Shown here: piece after piece, positions 45,422-62,774 of the stretch
How the letters are laid out: each line of letters opens with the position of its first letter
How positions within the stretch are numbered: position 1 is the first letter of the stretch
Assembly: GCF_022829385.1 (NCBI RefSeq)
Contig: NZ_JAKSXX010000142.1
Span: 27,659 to 91,658 of the forward strand
Direction of reading: 5' to 3'
Source of the DNA: Methylobacterium sp. J-070
Lineage (GTDB): Bacteria > Pseudomonadota > Alphaproteobacteria > Rhizobiales > Beijerinckiaceae
DNA: 64,000 nucleotides
Program-made: the position numbers and the translations under genes
Notes under the pieces: generated by a model
What the model was told of the DNA's origin: nothing
Database searches by the model: none
Seen by the model: only the letters and a program-made list of their open reading frames with translations

Positions 45422-46624
45422 TCAGGTCTGCCCGGCCCGGAGCTGGTAGAAGATGTGGCGGCCGATCACGTCCATCTTGCGCAGGCGGCGGGCCCAGCCC
45501 GGCCGCACGTAGTCCGCGTGATAGTGGGTCGCGGCGCCGACTTCGGCCAGGTAGGTCCGGCCCTCGATCACCGAGCGCGCGATGCGGGTGGCCGATTCCC
45601 AGGCGCCGGCATCGGTGATGCGCAGGGACTTGCCCTCGCAGGCGAAGGAGAACTGGCAGCCCATGTAGTGGTGCCGGTTCTGGTAGACGACGCCGCAGAC
45701 GCTGCTCGGGTAGAGCCCGCTCTTCACCCGGTTCAGCACCACCTGGGCCACGGCGGCCTGGCCCGCCTCCGGCTCGCTCCGGGCCTCGAAATAGACCGCC
45801 TCCGAGAGGCAGCGCTGCTCCTTGTCGAGGGATTCCGGGTCGATCAGGTCGGCGTAGCGCCGGCGCGCATCCTCCGGGATCGCCTGGGTGCCGTCGGGGC
45901 GCTCGGAGCGGATCGTGAAATCCGGCAGCGCGAGGCTGGCCGCCGCGATCTCCACGGGGATCGCGTCCGCCGGTGCCGGCGTCGTGGACGACAGGGCGAC
46001 CGCGCGGGGTACCGGCGGGGTCGAGCCGTCGAGGCGCCGGGTGTCCCCTTCCTCGGTGAGGTCGGCGGTGCCCGCCCCGGTCGACGCGGCGCTGCCGGCG
46101 CCGGTGGTCAGGCCGAGATCCGGGACGGGAACGAAGGCGGCCTCCGGCTCGGAGTCCGGATCCCAGACCGCCGGCCCCTGGGTCAGCATGCCGCTGACGC
46201 CGCCGGTGACGTCGCCGAACACCAGGGCGCCTCCGGTGTCGCGCAGGGATGCGGCGCGGCGGGCGAAGCTCTCGGCGGGCGGCCGGGCGGGACTGCCCTT
46301 GCCGCCGCGCTGCACCACCGGGAAGACGTGCGCACCGGTCTTGAACACCGCCTGGGGCGGCTCGTCGCCGAGGCGGCGCAGGGCGGATCCGATCAGCAAT
46401 GTGCCGGGGGGCAGCGGCGGCACGGCGCCGGCCTCGATCACGCCGAGCCGGCTCGCCCCGAGGGCGTTCTCCGTGCCGGCATCGGCCGTGAACGAGACCA
46501 GGAGGCCGAGCCCGACCATCCAGGGCGTCAGGGCCGCCGAGAGCCAGCGCAGGCTCGATTCCCGTCGTTGTCGTCTCGTGCCCACGACGCCAGACCCGTA
46601 CCCACGCACCCGAACCGGCCCCAT
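45422..46624 (-). CDS. SleB-type cell wall hydrolase
   Basis: The 400-residue protein has an N-terminal basic stretch and one hydrophobic segment (ALTPWMVGLGLLVSF), a long low-complexity middle, and a C-terminal SleB/CwlJ domain (~265-400): CLSEAVYFEARSEPEAGQAA with the catalytic Glu, AQVVLNRVKSGLYPSSVCGV, QFSFACEGK and THYHADYVRPGWA. It hydrolyses peptidoglycan and is probably involved in cell wall remodelling. It lies downstream of rpoC on the same strand, separated by ~465 bp and a terminator. Confidence 0.88.
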   Translation of the reverse strand: MGPVRVRGYGSGVVGTRRQRRESSLRWLSAALTPWMVGLGLLVSFTADAGTENALGASRLGVIEAGAVPPLPPGTLLIGSALRRLGDEPPQAVFKTGAHVFPVVQRGGKGSPARPPAESFARRAASLRDTGGALVFGDVTGGVSGMLTQGPAVWDPDSEPEAAFVPVPDLGLTTGAGSAASTGAGTADLTEEGDTRRLDGSTPPVPRAVALSSTTPAPADAIPVEIAAASLALPDFTIRSERPDGTQAIPEDARRRYADLIDPESLDKEQRCLSEAVYFEARSEPEAGQAAVAQVVLNRVKSGLYPSSVCGVVYQNRHHYMGCQFSFACEGKSLRITDAGAWESATRIARSVIEGRTYLAEVGAATHYHADYVRPGWARRLRKMDVIGRHIFYQLRAGQT

Positions 46625-47037
46625 CCTCCCCGTTTCCAGGGTGTTTCTGCGGCCGCACAGGATTTATCGCCCGGTATGGTTGAGGGCCGGTTAAGCCGAT
46701 GCCTCGGGCGGCGTCCCGGGCTCGTGCGGGGCCAGCCGTCGCCCCGAACACGCGAGCGTCCCAACCGGCTTCGCTCCGGCCGTCCCGGGACCGCAAAGCG
46801 CAGCCGGAGCCGGCCGACGCCCGCATCCCTGCACAAGCGGCGGTGTGAGCAGTGTCGGATTGAATCGGATCCCGCACTCGACGGTCCGGGCGCCAATCCC
46901 CTCCCCGCAAGGGGGAGGAGAGCGCGTCGCGCTTCGCGATGCACACCAGATGGAGAACGCTCAAGCGGTCCCGGACGCGCCGGATCGACGGCCCCGCGCA
47001 GGCGTCGCGGTGTAGCCGGTCCGCTCCGTCCACCACG
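46625..47037. other. Intergenic between rpoC terminator and the SleB-type gene
   Basis: Apart from the terminator at its right end, this gap holds no supported gene. A short hairpin, TCCCC-GCAA-GGGGGA (46902-46916), followed by GGAGAGCGCGTCGCGC, looks like a dispersed intergenic repeat. The promoter of the SleB-type gene must be here but is not obvious. Confidence 0.4.
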
Positions 47038-47063
47038 AAAAAGGGCGGCCCGAAGGCCGCCCT
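47038..47063 (-). terminator. Intrinsic terminator of rpoBC
   Basis: On the minus strand, GGGCGGCC-TTCG-GGCCGCCC is followed by TTTTT, ~30 bp after the rpoC stop. Confidence 0.9.
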
Positions 47064-47089
47064 CTGTCGTCGCGGAAGGGCCTGTCGCC

Positions 47090-51298
<4,209 letters not shown>

Positions 51299-51468
51299 GA
51301 TCCGCTCCCTGTTGACGCCGACCGCCCTGCGCCAGGGCCGCCGCGTACCGAATGCATCCGACGCCGCGCCCTGCTCGGGCGCCGCTGGCCGTCATCGTCG
51401 GAGGCCCCGCCCCTCCATGCTCGACCGTGGCGGCACGCGGCCGCCACGGGAGGTTGTTCGCGAGACCG

Positions 51469-55593
<4,125 letters not shown>

Positions 55594-55748
55594 GTGACCT
55601 CGCTCCTACCCGCGTGCCTCGCGCCCGGGGAAGCGTTCCCGCAAGGGAACCTCCCGCACCGGGCCGTGACGCGCGCCCCGCCGGGCCGCGCCACCGAACC
55701 GAATTTCGTCTCCAGTCCCCTGCGGGACCGTCCGCCGAAGCGGCCTAA

Positions 55749-55775
55749 AGCCCGCGGGTGCTGCACCCGCGGGCT
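55749..55775 (-). terminator. Attenuator-like hairpin between rplL and rpoB
   Basis: On the minus strand, AGCCCGCGGGTG-cag-CACCCGCGGGCT is followed by TTTAGG. A 12-bp perfect stem with a weak T-run fits partial termination, as at the rplL-rpoB attenuator of E. coli. Confidence 0.65.
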
Positions 55776-55840
55776 CCAATCACGACAGGCCCGGAACGGA
55801 CCCGCGTGCGGTGATGGGCCGGAACCGGCCCATCGTCGAC

Positions 55841-56218
55841 TTACTTGAGCTCGACCTTGGCGCCGGCCTTCTCGAGCTGGGCCTTGAGCTTCTCGGCCTC
55901 GTCCTTGTTGACGCCTTCCTTGACCGGCTTCGGCGCGCCCTCGACCAGGTCCTTGGCCTCCTTGAGACCGAGGCCGGTGATCGCGCGGACCTCCTTGATG
56001 ACCTCGATCTTCTTGTCGCCGGCGGCGGCGAGGACGACCGTGAACTCGGTCTGCTCCTCGACGGCGGCAGCGGCACCACCGGCGGCCGGGCCGGCGGCGA
56101 CGGCGACGGCAGCGGCGGCCGAGACGCCCCACTTCTCTTCGAGCATCTTGGCCAGGTCGGCGGCCTCGAGAACGGTCAGCGAGGACAGGTCGTCGACGAG
56201 CTTGGCAAGATCAGCCAT
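55841..56218 (-). CDS. rplL: 50S ribosomal protein L7/L12
   Basis: L7/L12 forms the ribosomal stalk that binds translation GTPases. The ~50-residue N-terminal dimerisation domain ([21 protein letters not shown]) is followed by an Ala/Gly hinge ([18 protein letters not shown]) and the C-terminal domain with [20 protein letters not shown] and [11 protein letters not shown]. The ATG at 56218 was preferred to a TTG two codons upstream, because AGAGGAA lies at the correct distance. Confidence 0.98.
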   Translation of the reverse strand: MADLAKLVDDLSSLTVLEAADLAKMLEEKWGVSAAAAVAVAAGPAAGGAAAAVEEQTEFTVVLAAAGDKKIEVIKEVRAITGLGLKEAKDLVEGAPKPVKEGVNKDEAEKLKAQLEKAGAKVELK

Positions 56219-56267
56219 TTTCAATTCCTCTCAGATATCGGTTCGAACAGGTGATTTTTGAAGGGCC

Positions 56268-56786
56268 TCAGGCGGCCTCGTCCTTGGTGGCATAGGCCCC
56301 GAACACGCGGGCGAGCTTGGCCGCCGGCGCATTGACAACCTGGGCGATCTTGGTCGCGGGCGCCTGGATGAGGCCCACGATCTTGGCGCGCAGTTCGTCG
56401 AGGGACGGGAGCGAGGCGAGGGCCTTCACGCCGTCCGGGTTCAGGGTTGTCGTCCCCATCGCGCCGCCGAGAATCACGAGCTTGTCGTTCGTCTTGGCGA
56501 AATCGACCGCGACCTTGGCGGCGGCGACCGGATCGCCCGAATAGGCGAGCAGGGTCGGGCCCTTGAGGAGCGGCTTGATGGAGGCGACGTCCGTGCCATC
56601 GAGTGCGATGCCGGCGAGGCTGTTCTTGGCGACCTTCACGGTGGCGCCGGCCTGCTTCATCTGCGAACGCAGCTTCTGCATGTCGGCGACCGTGAGGCCC
56701 TTGTAGTGGGCCACGACGACGACGGCGCTCTGATTGAACACGCCGTTGAGCGTCGAGACGAGGTCAGCTTTTGCTGTCCGGTCCAC
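56268..56786 (-). CDS. rplJ: 50S ribosomal protein L10
   Basis: L10 anchors the L7/L12 stalk and represses its own mRNA. The 172-residue sequence has the standard N-terminus ([18 protein letters not shown]), [20 protein letters not shown] and [24 protein letters not shown]. The GTG at 56786 fits the family N-terminus. A ~410-base leader separates it from a strong promoter, consistent with L10-leader autoregulation. Unusually, rplA is 3.4 kb away upstream. Confidence 0.97.
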   Translation of the reverse strand: MDRTAKADLVSTLNGVFNQSAVVVVAHYKGLTVADMQKLRSQMKQAGATVKVAKNSLAGIALDGTDVASIKPLLKGPTLLAYSGDPVAAAKVAVDFAKTNDKLVILGGAMGTTTLNPDGVKALASLPSLDELRAKIVGLIQAPATKIAQVVNAPAAKLARVFGAYATKDEAA

Positions 56787-57197
56787 TGGGCTCTCTCCGG
56801 TTGGCGGAACCCGGTCTCGGGTCCGCCGGTTGCACATGCCGCCCGGACGTCGTCTCGGCCTTCAAGAGACCGGGAACGTCCGAACGACGCTTCGCGGCCC
56901 TGTCCCCGCACGTGCCCCTGGAGGCCGCCTCGGGCGAGTTGGTTCAAACCGACACCCCTCCGCGGCCGAGGCCACAGCGAGGTTACTTGGAATTCGGTCT
57001 TCCCCGTCTGTGCAGGCGGTGGGGATTAAGCCGGCGAGCCGGCACCTGCAGTCTCGGACAGGACATGGCCGGACAAGGCTCCGCGGGGCTCGTCGCCCTT
57101 TGGGTCCTGCCGGCCTGTGCCACCCGGTTGCCCGGGCGACATTTCGAACGGAAACCGGCCGATCGGCCGTCTCCTTCCATGAGGATGAAATGCGTGA
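56787..57197 (-). promoter_or_regulatory. Long mRNA leader of rplJL-rpoBC, probable L10 leader
   Basis: About 410 bases lie between the predicted transcription start and rplJ, without a supported gene on either strand. L10 normally binds such a leader to control rplJL translation. GC-rich stems are abundant, but I could not establish the full kink-turn fold by eye. Confidence 0.5.
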
Positions 57198-57204
57198 GGC
57201 GCGG

Positions 57205-57233
57205 TGTATAGAGCCTAGCAAGCCGCCTGCCAA
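57205..57233 (-). promoter_or_regulatory. Strong housekeeping promoter for rplJL-rpoBC
   Basis: Reading on the minus strand, TTGGCA (57233-57228) and TATACA (57210-57205) are separated by exactly 17 bp. This is close to the sigma-70 consensus and gives transcription toward rplJ, starting near 57197. Confidence 0.75.
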
Positions 57234-57309
57234 GGGCCGAAGCGCGACTTTTCCGCCGCAGGCAAGGGGTTGTGGGCCGCCGCTGAACCTCCCGGCACGC
57301 TCCGACAGC

Positions 57310-57612
57310 TCAGACCTGACCGAGCAGCGCCTCGACGTCGCGACCACGGTACAGGATGCGCAGGACATCGATACGCGTCTCGCGCAGGGGTTAGGCGATG
57401 ACGACGCGACGCTCAAAGGCGATAAGCCTCAGCCCGGGCCTGACATCGTCCCGGGCACGCCCCGCCTTGGGAAGGTCCGACAGCGACTCGCAGCGGCTCC
57501 GGATCCGGCGGATGAAGGCGATCGCCGGTTCCGGGCTGTCGGCGGCGATATAGTCGTAAAGGGATTCGAGATCCGTCACAGCCTCGGGCCGAAGGGTGAC
57601 CTCAAGGCTCAC
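57310..57612 (-). pseudogene. ParE/RelE-type toxin with premature stop
   Basis: The gene reads MSLEVTLRPEAVTDLESLYD ... PKAGRARDDVRPGLRLI, a typical ParE toxin, to VVIA and then TAA (57391-57393). Past this codon the same frame continues as PLRETRIDVLRILYRGRDVE..., the normal ParE C-terminal strand, and ends at TGA (57310). A single TAC-to-TAA change (Tyr to stop) would explain it. The 73-residue product lacks the last strand and is likely inactive. It overlaps the antitoxin gene by 11 bases. Confidence 0.85.
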
Positions 57613-57871
57613 TGCCGATGCTCACCCGACGCGCGTGCCGCTCTTCGAGCCGGTCGAACGTGGCGGCGATGCTGAGTCCGGGATGAGGATCATCGAATGC
57701 AGCGACGATCGAAGCCAGAAGATGGTCGCGATGCTCCGGCTGAGCCGCGAGGGCCTCTTCCAAGAGGCGCAATCCCGCGGCGATCACGTCGGACGGATCC
57801 CGAAATCGGCCGGCCTCGACCTGTCTTCGCACGAAGCGATCGAGATCGGGCGCCAGGTCGATATCGGTCAT
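57602..57871 (-). CDS. ParD-type antitoxin
   Basis: The ~89-residue protein has a ribbon-helix-helix N-terminus (MTDIDLAPDLDRFVRRQVEA, then SDVIAAGLRLLEE) that binds DNA and autoregulates. The C-terminal half would wrap the toxin. The start at 57871 was chosen at the motif; an in-frame ATG five codons upstream is possible. It precedes the inactivated toxin and follows hpnP closely (stop-to-start 38 bp), all in one direction. The antitoxin appears intact although its toxin is broken. Confidence 0.82.
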   Translation of the reverse strand: MTDIDLAPDLDRFVRRQVEAGRFRDPSDVIAAGLRLLEEALAAQPEHRDHLLASIVAAFDDPHPGLSIAATFDRLEERHARRVSIGSEP

Positions 57872-57909
57872 GCTGAGCGTCCGCATCCCGGACAGCCAGG
57901 CCCCTTAGG

Positions 57910-59565
57910 CTACGCCGCCTCGCGCTCCGGCACCAGCTTGCGCCGGGCCGCCTCCCACCAGGTCCGCTCGCGGGCGGCCTTCTCGGCTTCCTTCGCCTCG
58001 GCGGCCTTGGCGGCATAGAAGGAGGCGTTGTGCTCGCCGCGCAGGGCCTCGCGGGTGAAGCGGATCAGGTGGTGGGCCACGAAGCCCATGTTGAACACCG
58101 CCTCGATCTGCCCGCGCTTCAGCGCGTAGCCGGCCGCGCTCCAGAACGGCTTGCGATAATCCGAAACGATCCCGACCCGGGTGATGATGTTGAACCCCAG
58201 GATGAGGCCGCGGCGCAGGTTGGTGAAGGTCAGCTTGCCCGCCGTCGGCGTGGTGATCCGGTTCGGGTAGGTCACGGCGCACTGGTGCTTGAAGCGCTCG
58301 AAGATCTTCTCCGGCGTGTAGGCGTGCGCGATGGCCCGGCGCCAGCTCCCCACCACGGTGTCGTGCGGGCGCTTGAACAGGACGTTCGATTCGAGGCTGG
58401 CATCGTGGACGAGCCGGCCCTCGCGGGTGAGCCGGTCCCAGAGCGGGGTCTTGGGCAGCGCCTGGAGCAGGTTGATGGTCAGCACGGGGATCGCCGAGCG
58501 GTCGATGAAGTCGATCAGGTTCTGCTCGGATTGGTCCGAATCGGAATCGAGGCCCAGGATGATGCCGGAGGTCACCTCCAGCCCGTAGGAATTCAGGGTC
58601 TCGATCGCCTCGTACATCGGCACGGCGGCGTTGTGGGTCTTGTCGATCCCCTTGAGGGCGTCCGCCTCCGGCGTCTCGATGCCGACGAACACCGTCATGA
58701 AGTTCGCCTGCCGCATCAGCTCGAGGATCTCGGGCTGCTTGGCCATGTTCAGCGTCGCCTCGCAGGCGAACTGGAGCGGGTAGTTGTTCTTCTTCTGCCA
58801 GGCCACGAGGTGCGGCAGCATCTCGCGGGTCGCCTTGCGGTTGGCGATGAAGTTGTCGTCGACGAAGTAGACCACCGCCGGATGGCCGGGCTGGCTGATG
58901 ATGGCGTCGAGCTCGGCGCACATCTGCTCGGGGCTCTTCAGGCGCGGCTGACGGCCGTAGAGCTGCGGGATGTCGCAGAACTCGCAGCGATAGGGGCAGC
59001 CCGAGGAGAATTGCAGGGAGCCGATCAGGTAGCGCTTGAGCGGCGCCGCCTCGTAGGCCGGGGCCGGGAAATCGGCGAGCGCGAGGCGGTCCTTGGTCTC
59101 CAGCACCATCTGGGCGGGCGGCGGCGTCAGGTCGGCGTCGAGGCGCGCGACGAGCTGGTCGGTGGCGTCGCCGATCTCGCCGACATGGAGGTAGTCGAAG
59201 TCGCCGTATTTCTCGGGGGCGCCGGAGACGGAGGGGCCGCCCAGCACCGTGACCTTGCCGGCCGCGTGGGCGCGGTCGCGGATGTCGTGGATCTGCGGCT
59301 CCTGGATGTGCATGCCGGAGACGAAGACCGCGTCGGCCCAGGCGAAATCGGCCGGGGCCGCGCGGCCGATATTCTCATCGATGAACCGGCATTCCCAGGC
59401 CTCCGGCATGTAGGCCGCGATCAGCAGCAGCCCCTGCGGCGGCATGAACGCCTTCACCCCGCCCATCAGCGGGTAGGCGTGGGAGAACGTCCCGAAGGAC
59501 GGCGTGTAGGCGGGGAAGACGCACAGGATGCGTCGCTTGGAGGAGACCGTCAGGGTGCATCGCAT
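57910..59565 (-). CDS. hpnP: Hopanoid C-2 methylase, B12-binding radical SAM
   Basis: HpnP methylates ring A of hopanoids at C-2 to give 2-methylhopanoids, membrane lipids typical of some alphaproteobacteria and cyanobacteria. The N-terminal cobalamin domain has ILCVFPAYTPSFGTFSHAYP, FMPPQGLLLIAAYMP, FIDENI and VSGMHIQ. The radical SAM core has C190, C194 and C197 (GCPYRCEFCDIPQLYGR), VYFVDDNFIANRKAT and GIETPEADAL. SGIILGLDSDS and LLQALPKTPLWDRL further match the family as I know it. The gene lies in a cassette between the rplKA and rplJL units; no EcfG-type (GGAAC) site was seen in the ~240 bp upstream. Confidence 0.88.
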   Translation of the reverse strand: MRCTLTVSSKRRILCVFPAYTPSFGTFSHAYPLMGGVKAFMPPQGLLLIAAYMPEAWECRFIDENIGRAAPADFAWADAVFVSGMHIQEPQIHDIRDRAHAAGKVTVLGGPSVSGAPEKYGDFDYLHVGEIGDATDQLVARLDADLTPPPAQMVLETKDRLALADFPAPAYEAAPLKRYLIGSLQFSSGCPYRCEFCDIPQLYGRQPRLKSPEQMCAELDAIISQPGHPAVVYFVDDNFIANRKATREMLPHLVAWQKKNNYPLQFACEATLNMAKQPEILELMRQANFMTVFVGIETPEADALKGIDKTHNAAVPMYEAIETLNSYGLEVTSGIILGLDSDSDQSEQNLIDFIDRSAIPVLTINLLQALPKTPLWDRLTREGRLVHDASLESNVLFKRPHDTVVGSWRRAIAHAYTPEKIFERFKHQCAVTYPNRITTPTAGKLTFTNLRRGLILGFNIITRVGIVSDYRKPFWSAAGYALKRGQIEAVFNMGFVAHHLIRFTREALRGEHNASFYAAKAAEAKEAEKAARERTWWEAARRKLVPEREAA

Positions 59566-59650
59566 GGCGGCTTATCTAGCACAGCCGCGCGAGTTGGCGC
59601 CCCCTTGGCGGTTAAGATTAGCGTGAGGGAGCGGGTTGTGGCGCCGCATC

Positions 59651-59801
59651 CGCGGCGACTTTCGTGCTGGGTCCCGGATCAGGCTCCGCTATCGCTCCAC
59701 CTGTCCGGGAAAGGGTAGCGGGTTTGCTCTTCACCGGCCCTTTCCCGGGCGCATGAAGCGCCAGCGGAATGCGAGCCGGGACCCAGCATGGGAATCGCCG
59801 C
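59651..59801. repeat. Nested palindromic element
   Basis: Three pairs of perfect inverted repeats are nested: CGCGGCGA (59651-59658) with TCGCCGCG (59794-59801); TGCTGGGTCCCGG (59665-59677) with CCGGGACCCAGCA (59776-59788); and CCGGGAAAGGG (59705-59715) with CCCTTTCCCGG (59738-59748). The ~150-bp unit would fold into one long hairpin and resembles a dispersed palindromic element or MITE. It lies between hpnP and the broken GIY-YIG gene. Confidence 0.65.
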
Positions 59802-59812
59802 GAAGCGGCTCA

Positions 59813-60105
59813 TCAGACCAGATCGTCGTACAAATCTCGCCAACCCGGATTGAATCCCTCGATCAGCGCGAGCTTCCAAGCCCGCCGCCAGCGCTTGATC
59901 GCGTATTCCCGCACCCGCGCGTCGATGATCCGCGGGTAAGCGTCGTACCAGACCAGCATCGTGACGCCGTAGTCCCGGGTGAACCCCGGCATCGCACCGG
60001 TCCGATGCTCCCAAACCCTCCGCGCGAGATCCGTGGTCGAGCCCGTGTAGAGCGTTCCGTTCCGCCGGCTCGCACAGAATATAGACGTGCGATAGCCGCT
60101 CCATC
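59813..60105 (-). pseudogene. GIY-YIG endonuclease, frameshifted
   Basis: Reading from the ATG at 60105, MERLSHVYILC begins a stand-alone GIY-YIG protein of the UPF0213/YhbQ type. One extra base near 60075 (CTGTGCGAG where CTGGCGAG would restore the frame) then shifts it. In the next frame the rest is intact: ASRRNGTLYTGSTTDLARRV, WEHRTGAMPGFTRDYGV and REYAIKRWRRAWKLALIE, to a stop at 59813. No start codon serves the second frame alone. The gene is probably inactive, though a sequencing error or programmed shift is possible. Confidence 0.8.
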
Positions 60106-60120
60106 CGCGCCCCCGCCACG

Positions 60121-60149
60121 AAAAACGCCCGGCTGTCTCCGGCCGGGCG
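60121..60149 (-). terminator. Intrinsic terminator of rplKA
   Basis: On the minus strand, CGCCCGGC-8-GCCGGGCG is followed by five T residues, about 30 bp after the rplA stop. It should end the nusG-rplK-rplA transcript before the hpnP cassette. Confidence 0.9.
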
Positions 60150-60177
60150 CTCTGCAGCGTAGACGTTGTGCCTTGGT

Positions 60178-60876
<699 letters not shown>

Positions 60877-60887
60877 GATGTCCTCCC

Positions 60888-61337
60888 TCAGGCCGTGATT
60901 TCGAGGCCCATGGCCCGGGCGGAGCCGCGGATCATGGCGACGGCCGACTCGATCGAGTCGCAGTTGAGGTCGGGCATCTTCTTCTCGGCGATCTCGCGCA
61001 GCTGCGCCTCGGAGATCTTGCCGACGGTCGGGCCCTTGCCCGGGGTCTTCGAGCCGGAGGCCGGCTTCTTGCCGATCTTCAGGCCGACGGCCTTCTTCAG
61101 GAAGAAGGTGACCGGGGGCTGCTTCATCTCGAAGGTGAAGGAGCGGTCCTGATACGCGGTGATGATCACCGGGATCGGGGTGCCCTTCTCCATCTGCGCG
61201 GTCTTCGCGTTGAAGGCCTTGCAGAATTCCATGATGTTGAGGCCGCGCTGACCGAGCGCGGGACCGATCGGCGGCGACGGGTTCGCCGCGCCGGCCGGGA
61301 CCTGAAGCTTCACGTAGCCCGTGATCTTCTTCGCCAT
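60888..61337 (-). CDS. rplK: 50S ribosomal protein L11
   Basis: L11 binds the GTPase-associated centre of 23S r[43 protein letters not shown] and [10 protein letters not shown] are canonical. The length (149) is slightly above the E. coli protein, with the usual C-terminal ending. The gene is followed by rplA and separated from nusG by ~207 bp containing a large palindrome. Confidence 0.98.
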   Translation of the reverse strand: MAKKITGYVKLQVPAGAANPSPPIGPALGQRGLNIMEFCKAFNAKTAQMEKGTPIPVIITAYQDRSFTFEMKQPPVTFFLKKAVGLKIGKKPASGSKTPGKGPTVGKISEAQLREIAEKKMPDLNCDSIESAVAMIRGSARAMGLEITA

Positions 61338-61467
61338 GGGATGACTCCCAAACTGCGTCCGCCGCCGGGCTGCCTAGGCGCGGGCGGGTCGGACGATTGC
61401 AGGTCGCGGTGCGATCCGGCGATCCCGGAGGCGAGTCCGGGCGGATCTTCCGCGGATGATGGCGAAC

Positions 61468-61529
61468 GGCGGATGGCGCATGGTGCGTGGAAGGCCCCGC
61501 GGCCCCCTCGGCACCATGCGCCATCCGCC
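61468..61529. repeat. 18-bp inverted repeat between nusG and rplK
   Basis: GGCGGATGGCGCATGGTG (61468-61485) and its exact complement CACCATGCGCCATCCGCC (61512-61529) are separated by a 26-base loop. Partial copies of GGCGGATGG/CCATCCGCC flank both arms. Such repeats resemble REP-like intergenic elements. Confidence 0.6.
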
Positions 61530-61544
61530 ATCCGCCTCTTACGA

Positions 61545-62099
61545 TCAGGCCTTCTCGACCTGGGCGTATTCGAGCTCCACCGGGGTGGCGCGGCCGAAGA
61601 TCGACACGGCCACCTTCAGGCGGGAGCGGGCCTCGTCGATCTCCTCGACGGTGCCGTTGAAGCTGGCGAAGGGGCCGTCGGCGACCCGGACGGTCTCGCC
61701 GATCTCGAACGCGATCGAGGGCTTCGGGCGATCGACGCCCTCGGCGACCTGGCCCTTGATCCGCTCGGCCTCGGCGTCGGGGATCGGCACCGGCTTCGAC
61801 TTGTCGGCCCCGAGGAATCCCGTGACCTTCGGGGTGTTCTTGATGAGGTGGTAGACCTCGTCGGTGAGGTCGCACTTCACCAGCACGTAGCCTGGGAAGA
61901 ACTTGCGCTCGGCATCGACCTTCCGGCCGCGGCGCACCTCCACGACCTTCTCGGTCGGGACCATCACCTCGTCGAACAGCTCGGTCAGCCCGCGCTGGGC
62001 CGCCTGGTCCTTGATGGACTGGGCGACCTTGTTCTCGAAGTTCGAGTAGGCGTGGACGATGTACCAGCGCTTCGACACGGTTCCGTTCAACTCCGACAA
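61545..62099 (-). CDS. nusG: Transcription termination/antitermination factor NusG
   Basis: NusG links RNA polymerase to Rho or the ribosome. An NGN domain (~10-120: [42 protein letters not shown]) and a C-terminal KOW domain ([19 protein letters not shown] ... [17 protein letters not shown]) are complete. The length (184) is normal. It follows secE by 37 bp. Confidence 0.98.
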   Translation of the reverse strand: MSELNGTVSKRWYIVHAYSNFENKVAQSIKDQAAQRGLTELFDEVMVPTEKVVEVRRGRKVDAERKFFPGYVLVKCDLTDEVYHLIKNTPKVTGFLGADKSKPVPIPDAEAERIKGQVAEGVDRPKPSIAFEIGETVRVADGPFASFNGTVEEIDEARSRLKVAVSIFGRATPVELEYAQVEKA

Positions 62100-62136
62100 G
62101 TCCGCGGGGGTCTCCCCGACCGGCGGTGATCCGCCC

Positions 62137-62436
62137 TCACACGCCCAGGATCAGGCCGACCACGAAGCGCAGGGCCTGATCCACGACCGTGAAGAACAGG
62201 CTCGCGACCACGACCATCACGAACACCATGATCGTCGTGATCGTGGTCTCCCGGCGGGTCGGCCACGTGACCTTGCGCGCCTCGTCGCGAACCTGCGCGA
62301 AGAACTCGCCCGGCGTCGCGCGCTTCTGCGGCGCCCGGGCCGGCGTCGCCGGGCGGGCCGGCGGCGGCGGGTTCGCGGGACCGCGGGCTGCGCCGCGCAC
62401 CAGGTCCACCTTCTTGGTCGCTTCGTTCGATGCCAT
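62137..62436 (-). CDS. secE: Preprotein translocase subunit SecE
   Basis: SecE stabilises SecY in the SecYEG channel. The protein has a Pro/Ala-rich cytoplasmic N-terminus (GPANPPPPARPATPARAPQK), the conserved amphipathic EFFAQVRDEARKVTWPTRRE and a single membrane helix (IMVFVMVVVASLFFTVVDQA). The 99-residue length is typical for Rhizobiales. The ATG at 62436 was chosen because earlier starts only add a non-coding-like Arg-rich extension. It lies between tRNA-Trp and nusG. Confidence 0.96.
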   Translation of the reverse strand: MASNEATKKVDLVRGAARGPANPPPPARPATPARAPQKRATPGEFFAQVRDEARKVTWPTRRETTITTIMVFVMVVVASLFFTVVDQALRFVVGLILGV

Positions 62437-62618
62437 GGTGCCAGTGTCTGTGCGTGTTCGGCCCCGAGGCAGAGACCGCATCCGGGAATGCGAATGTCGG
62501 CGCCGAGGACCCGGATGGGCCCGCACCGACGGTCGCTTCAGATCTCGGATTGGGCCCGCTCTAGCGCAACTCCGCCGGCTTGTCGACCGGGCCGCCGCGC
62601 GGGATCGGGCTGGATATC

Positions 62619-62695
62619 TGGCAGGAGTGGAGGGACTCGAACCCGCAACCTCCGGTTTTGGAGACCGGCGCTCTGACCAGTTGAGCTACACTCCT
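62619..62695 (-). tRNA. tRNA-Trp (anticodon CCA)
   Basis: On the minus strand the acceptor AGGAGTG pairs with CACTCCT. The D-arm is GCTCAACTGGTCAGAGC, and the anticodon stem-loop is CCGGT-CTCCAAA-ACCGG with anticodon CCA. The T-arm GGGTTCGAGTCCC is standard, and CCA is encoded at the 3' end. It sits upstream of secE, as in most proteobacterial clusters. Confidence 0.97.
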
Positions 62696-62774
62696 AGCGA
62701 CCCGCCCAATGCCTCATCGCGGCCCGGCTTGCAAGGGGTTCGGTGGCGATCGGGTCCGGTGCCGGTCGCCCGCC

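Noticed and set aside
46528..46944. 138-codon minus-strand frame upstream of the SleB-type gene
   Set aside because: Arg/Gly-rich noise overlapping the start of the hydrolase gene in another frame; no start signal.
59566..59650. EcfG (general stress) promoter for hpnP
   Set aside because: hpnP of Rhodopseudomonas is stress-regulated, so I looked for GGAAC-N16/17-CGTT; no GGAAC occurs on the coding strand in this region.
62696..62760. Promoter TTGCAA-17-CATTGG before tRNA-Trp
   Set aside because: The spacing is right, but CATTGG is too far from a -10 consensus to list as a feature.
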